This document shows, piece by piece, positions 61,182-64,000 of a stretch of DNA of 64,000 nucleotides (position 1 is the first letter of the stretch; every line of letters begins with the position of its first letter). The notes below the pieces were generated by a model. It had not been told where the DNA came from. It made no database searches and was given only the letters and a program-made list of their open reading frames with translations. The stretch is from assembly GCA_902141825.1 (NCBI GenBank), contig CABFPG010000003.1, positions 620,001-684,000 on the forward strand. The letters are read 5' to 3'. Origin of the DNA: Thalassocella blandensis (lineage in GTDB: Bacteria > Pseudomonadota > Gammaproteobacteria > Pseudomonadales > Cellvibrionaceae). Made by a program: the position numbers and the translations under genes.

Positions 61182-63614
61182 ATGTCACAACCCAGAGATT
61201 ACCAAGAAAAATATCAAAGCTTGCGTGACAGCTATATGGCCAAGCTCCCCATGCAGCTTGATATGATCGACGACGGCTGGTCCAAACTCAACAACATCCA
61301 ATGGGACCCCAACCAACTGAAAAAATTACAACGCATCGTGCATTCGATCGCGGGTACCGCTGGCAGCTTTGGACTGGAGGATCTCTCTCATAACGCAGAA
61401 CAACTTGAAACCATATTGAATGATTTCAGTAAATCGAGCAGTATTCCCGACAACGCCACAAAAATAAAAGTTTACGCATTTATTCAGTCAATGTTTGATT
61501 GCATTGGCATGTCGAGCAACCTCCCAACCGTAGAAGACCTCAACGCTAGCCAGGCTTTACAGGTGCTCATCGTTGACAGTAACGAAGAGCAGGCCAGCTA
61601 TCTGGAACTCCTGTGTTTTGAACTGGGTTGTTCCACTAAGGTGGCGAACTCCCTGGAAGATGTAAAGCAGCATGTTCATCGGGCAGTACCCGATGTTATC
61701 TTAATCGACATCGCATTTCCTCATGAGCAGCCAAGCGGTGCGGAGACTGTAAAAGAAATTTATCGGAAAATCGGCTTTAAAGTACCGGTGGTATTTATCT
61801 CTTCGCGCAATGACATGCTATCAAAGGTATCCGCATTTCGTGCAGGAGGTCTGGGTTATCTGCACAAGCCCGTCGACATCAGCGAACTGAAAGTCCAGTT
61901 TGAACTATTAAAAAACCACAAGCATTATCATGCGAAGATCCTGGTCATTGATGACGACCAAGACTTTGTTCAGCTCATGTCGTCCATGTTAGACAGCCAG
62001 GGTTTTTACTGTGTCAGCAGCCATCAGGCAAGTGAAGTAATGAAACTCATTGAACATCACCGTCCCGACATCCTCATTCTGGACACTAGCCTGCCCAATG
62101 TACAAAGCCGCATAATTCTGCAAACGCTACGGGATGACGTAAAACTGGCAGGCTTGCCCGTTTTATTACTATCGAGCGGAACCAACCCCGACATTATCAA
62201 ACTGGCAAATGCTCAAGGGGCAAACGGAATCATCCCCAAGCCTCTTGAATTTAATGTGTTGCTTGACAGCATTCACACCGTATTAAAATCCAGCAAGTCC
62301 ATTGATGCAGTTCTGGAGCGAATCACCAAAAAAGATACAGGCAACCAAACTGTACAACGACATTATTTTTACACCCGAATTGAAAAAGCCATTGGATTAA
62401 ATGCACAAACGAACAGCCAGCTTTTGGTCAGTATTTCTTTTAAAAACCATGAAAATATTCGTCGCCAAATAGGATTTCACCAAATTGAAAAACTCACCGA
62501 ACATATTACTGATGCTATTCAACAGGACTTGTCCGACAATGAGTTTATTACTCTGGTTTCCGAATTACATTTTGCCTTGATCCTTAGCAACACCAGTCAG
62601 GCATCAATAGACAATCGTCTACAAAAGCTCATTGCCCGAATTAACAACCTGACTCCGAAACACAATAATTTCATAATATCTTTAAACGCCTGCCTCTCGG
62701 CCATTCACCTGAATGCAAATTATCAGTCTGTGGACGAAGCGTTACATGCCGCAGAAGCTCCCTTACTTGAACTGGTAAAATCTCCCGACGATATTATTGC
62801 CATTGAAAAAGGTAAAAGCCTGCAACCACTTAATGAAAGCGACCTGCTGCAGATAGTTGCCAATGCCATTAGCCAAAAATCTCTATATTTAAACTATCAA
62901 CCGGTATTTGATATCTCTGGCCGAGAGAAGCTGTTTGAAGGTCTAGCCCGGATGCGAGATGGCAACCAGGCGATACTATTGCCCGATGATTTCATTGGCA
63001 ATATCCAAGCGTTACGCAAACAGGATGAGTTTAATCAGTTGATTATTCAAACCTGTATTGCCGACTTGAAAAAATTTCAGGTTGAGTCCAGTAAAAGCAC
63101 TGAGATCATCATTAAACTTATTCTGGACGCGCCTCTTGCACCGGAGTTTTTTTCCTGGCTGCAAACGCAGTTATATACCGGCGCCAGCAAAGAGCTGCAC
63201 AATCGAGTCGTGTTTGCCATCACCGAGGAAGATATTTACACACTACCGGAAAAAATTGCCACCTTAAAAAATGGTATTAAGCTGTTAGATTGCGATGTAA
63301 TGGTGGAAAAAATAGGAAGATCGGCTCAACAGTCTCTCGACCATTTTGATGAAATTGTAAAACTAAATGCCCGATATTTTAAACTTCACCCGAATATGAC
63401 GCGGGCGATTCTAAAACAGGAGGAAGACGCGCTCGACCTCTTGGCCGCGCTGCAAAAACTCGGCATTCCAATTATTGCCAGTCACGTGGAAGACAATTCC
63501 ATGTTTTCCCGGCTGTGGGAGTCCGGCATCCGCTATTTCCAAGGGTACTTTGTAAAGCGTCCTGAGCAAACACTGGAATTTGATTTTAGTTTCGAAGATA
63601 CCGAGCTCACCTGA
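61182..63614 (+). CDS. Hpt-REC-REC-GGDEF-EAL protein with degenerate c-di-GMP domains
   Basis: The 810-residue cytoplasmic protein has an Hpt domain (about 10-115; HSIAGTAGSFG with His54). Two receiver domains follow, with phospho-acceptors Asp176 (ILIDIAF) and Asp301 (ILILDTSLPN). Then come a GGDEF-like region (about 390-540) whose active-site loop is SELHF near residue 460, and an EAL-like region (about 545-800). In the EAL region the signature is EGL (586-588), the DDFGTG loop is absent and the end reads GYFVKRP. Synthesis and breakdown of c-di-GMP are both unlikely; it may bind c-di-GMP or relay phosphate. No HAMP or transmembrane segment is present. Confidence 0.92.
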   Translation: MSQPRDYQEKYQSLRDSYMAKLPMQLDMIDDGWSKLNNIQWDPNQLKKLQRIVHSIAGTAGSFGLEDLSHNAEQLETILNDFSKSSSIPDNATKIKVYAFIQSMFDCIGMSSNLPTVEDLNASQALQVLIVDSNEEQASYLELLCFELGCSTKVANSLEDVKQHVHRAVPDVILIDIAFPHEQPSGAETVKEIYRKIGFKVPVVFISSRNDMLSKVSAFRAGGLGYLHKPVDISELKVQFELLKNHKHYHAKILVIDDDQDFVQLMSSMLDSQGFYCVSSHQASEVMKLIEHHRPDILILDTSLPNVQSRIILQTLRDDVKLAGLPVLLLSSGTNPDIIKLANAQGANGIIPKPLEFNVLLDSIHTVLKSSKSIDAVLERITKKDTGNQTVQRHYFYTRIEKAIGLNAQTNSQLLVSISFKNHENIRRQIGFHQIEKLTEHITDAIQQDLSDNEFITLVSELHFALILSNTSQASIDNRLQKLIARINNLTPKHNNFIISLNACLSAIHLNANYQSVDEALHAAEAPLLELVKSPDDIIAIEKGKSLQPLNESDLLQIVANAISQKSLYLNYQPVFDISGREKLFEGLARMRDGNQAILLPDDFIGNIQALRKQDEFNQLIIQTCIADLKKFQVESSKSTEIIIKLILDAPLAPEFFSWLQTQLYTGASKELHNRVVFAITEEDIYTLPEKIATLKNGIKLLDCDVMVEKIGRSAQQSLDHFDEIVKLNARYFKLHPNMTRAILKQEEDALDLLAALQKLGIPIIASHVEDNSMFSRLWESGIRYFQGYFVKRPEQTLEFDFSFEDTELT

Positions 63615-63644
63615 AACCTGCCTTTCCACGATGAGACGACAGCA

Positions 63645-64000
63645 CTATCTTCCCGGATGCAACTGCTGAAGGCTGATGGAAGTTCCATTATCCAATACCA
63701 TACGCGCGTGCTTTCGCTGTAATTGTCTGGGTTCTGCAACACCGCAAGAATGCGCAATCGTTCCCACTTCTTTCTGCATGTTTTTCGCGTAAGCAGCAAC
63801 TCGCTCAGCTTTATTTTCCGGAACCAGACCATATTGCAGTTTTTTATCGTGCGTCGCGACACCGGTGGGACAAGTGTTTTTATTGCACTGTAAAGACTGA
63901 ATACACCCCAGCGCGAACATAAATCCTCTCGCAGAAACGACAAAATCTGCACCGGCACAAAACGCCCAAGCAACTTCCGAAGGGTTAACCAATTTGCCAC
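63645..64000 (-). CDS. FMN-binding glutamate synthase-like protein (5' part outside window)
   Basis: Only the last 118 codons are visible; the start lies beyond the right edge. The segment FCAGADFVVSARGFMFALGC followed by IQSLQCNKNTCPTGVATHD carries the three Cys spaced 6 and 5 residues apart that bind the 3Fe-4S cluster in GltB, within the FMN domain. The rest (VAAYAKNMQKEVGTIAHSCG) fits the stand-alone FMN-binding glutamate synthase family rather than full GltB, which continues into a long GXGXG domain. Convergent with the EAL protein gene. Confidence 0.88.
   Translation of the reverse strand, partial: GKLVNPSEVAWAFCAGADFVVSARGFMFALGCIQSLQCNKNTCPTGVATHDKKLQYGLVPENKAERVAAYAKNMQKEVGTIAHSCGVAEPRQLQRKHARMVLDNGTSISLQQLHPGR

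Overview
The window reads as chromosomal DNA of a marine or plant-polysaccharide-associated gammaproteobacterium of the Cellvibrionales type (Saccharophagus, Teredinibacter, Simiduia and relatives). That is inference from gene content and synteny: a full general secretion (type II) operon, an algQ-FKBP-algP neighbourhood like that of Pseudomonas, the rpoH-ftsX-ftsE-ftsY-rsmD-coaD block, and many c-di-GMP, TonB and outer-membrane proteins. No rRNA, tRNA, prophage, insertion sequence or CRISPR array was seen.

Bases 1-12731 hold the most unusual locus. Two divergent gene sets face away from a 690-base control region. Leftward are a monoheme DUF1585/1588-like secreted protein, a lipoprotein with two CXXCH domains and a LamG domain, and a Tat-signal DUF1501-like protein cut by the window edge. 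Rightward are a two-heme lipoprotein with the layout of the hydrazine synthase alpha subunit, an SH3-plus-beta-barrel protein, a second small barrel, a TlpA thioredoxin, a tiny DUF4266 lipoprotein ending in CGCN, and a DUF3570 outer-membrane protein. Together they encode five CXXCH sites, a thiol-redox helper and three predicted barrels, which suggests an uncharacterised envelope redox system.

Bases 13244-20364 carry a siderophore-type TonB receptor convergent with uxuA, a YfaZ-family porin-like protein, yaiI, a 15-bp minisatellite, and the SOS gene yebG behind a perfect double LexA box. Bases 20450-29968 form a leftward operon for a proton-motive-force-driven envelope machine of the Agl/Glt type: TolQ/ExbB, two ExbD-like proteins, an AgmX-type TonB-like protein and several TPR proteins. 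An ApbE flavin transferase (30297-31358) follows, then the complete leftward gspC-to-gspN operon (31486-43422).

Bases 43755-54771 carry an acidic protein coupled to gshA, a FliL-like protein, algQ/rsd, a WD40 lipoprotein, a lipoprotein FKBP isomerase, the histone-H1-like AlgP, a TIGR02444 protein, trmB, a DUF423 protein and rpoH. Bases 55108-59367 carry ftsX, ftsE, ftsY, rsmD and coaD. The right end has two PilZ proteins, a long repeat-bearing spacer, an Hpt-REC-REC-GGDEF-EAL protein with degenerate catalytic motifs, and the 3' end of an FMN-binding glutamate-synthase-like gene. Three intergenic regions carry degenerate repeats with the same 15-bp period.
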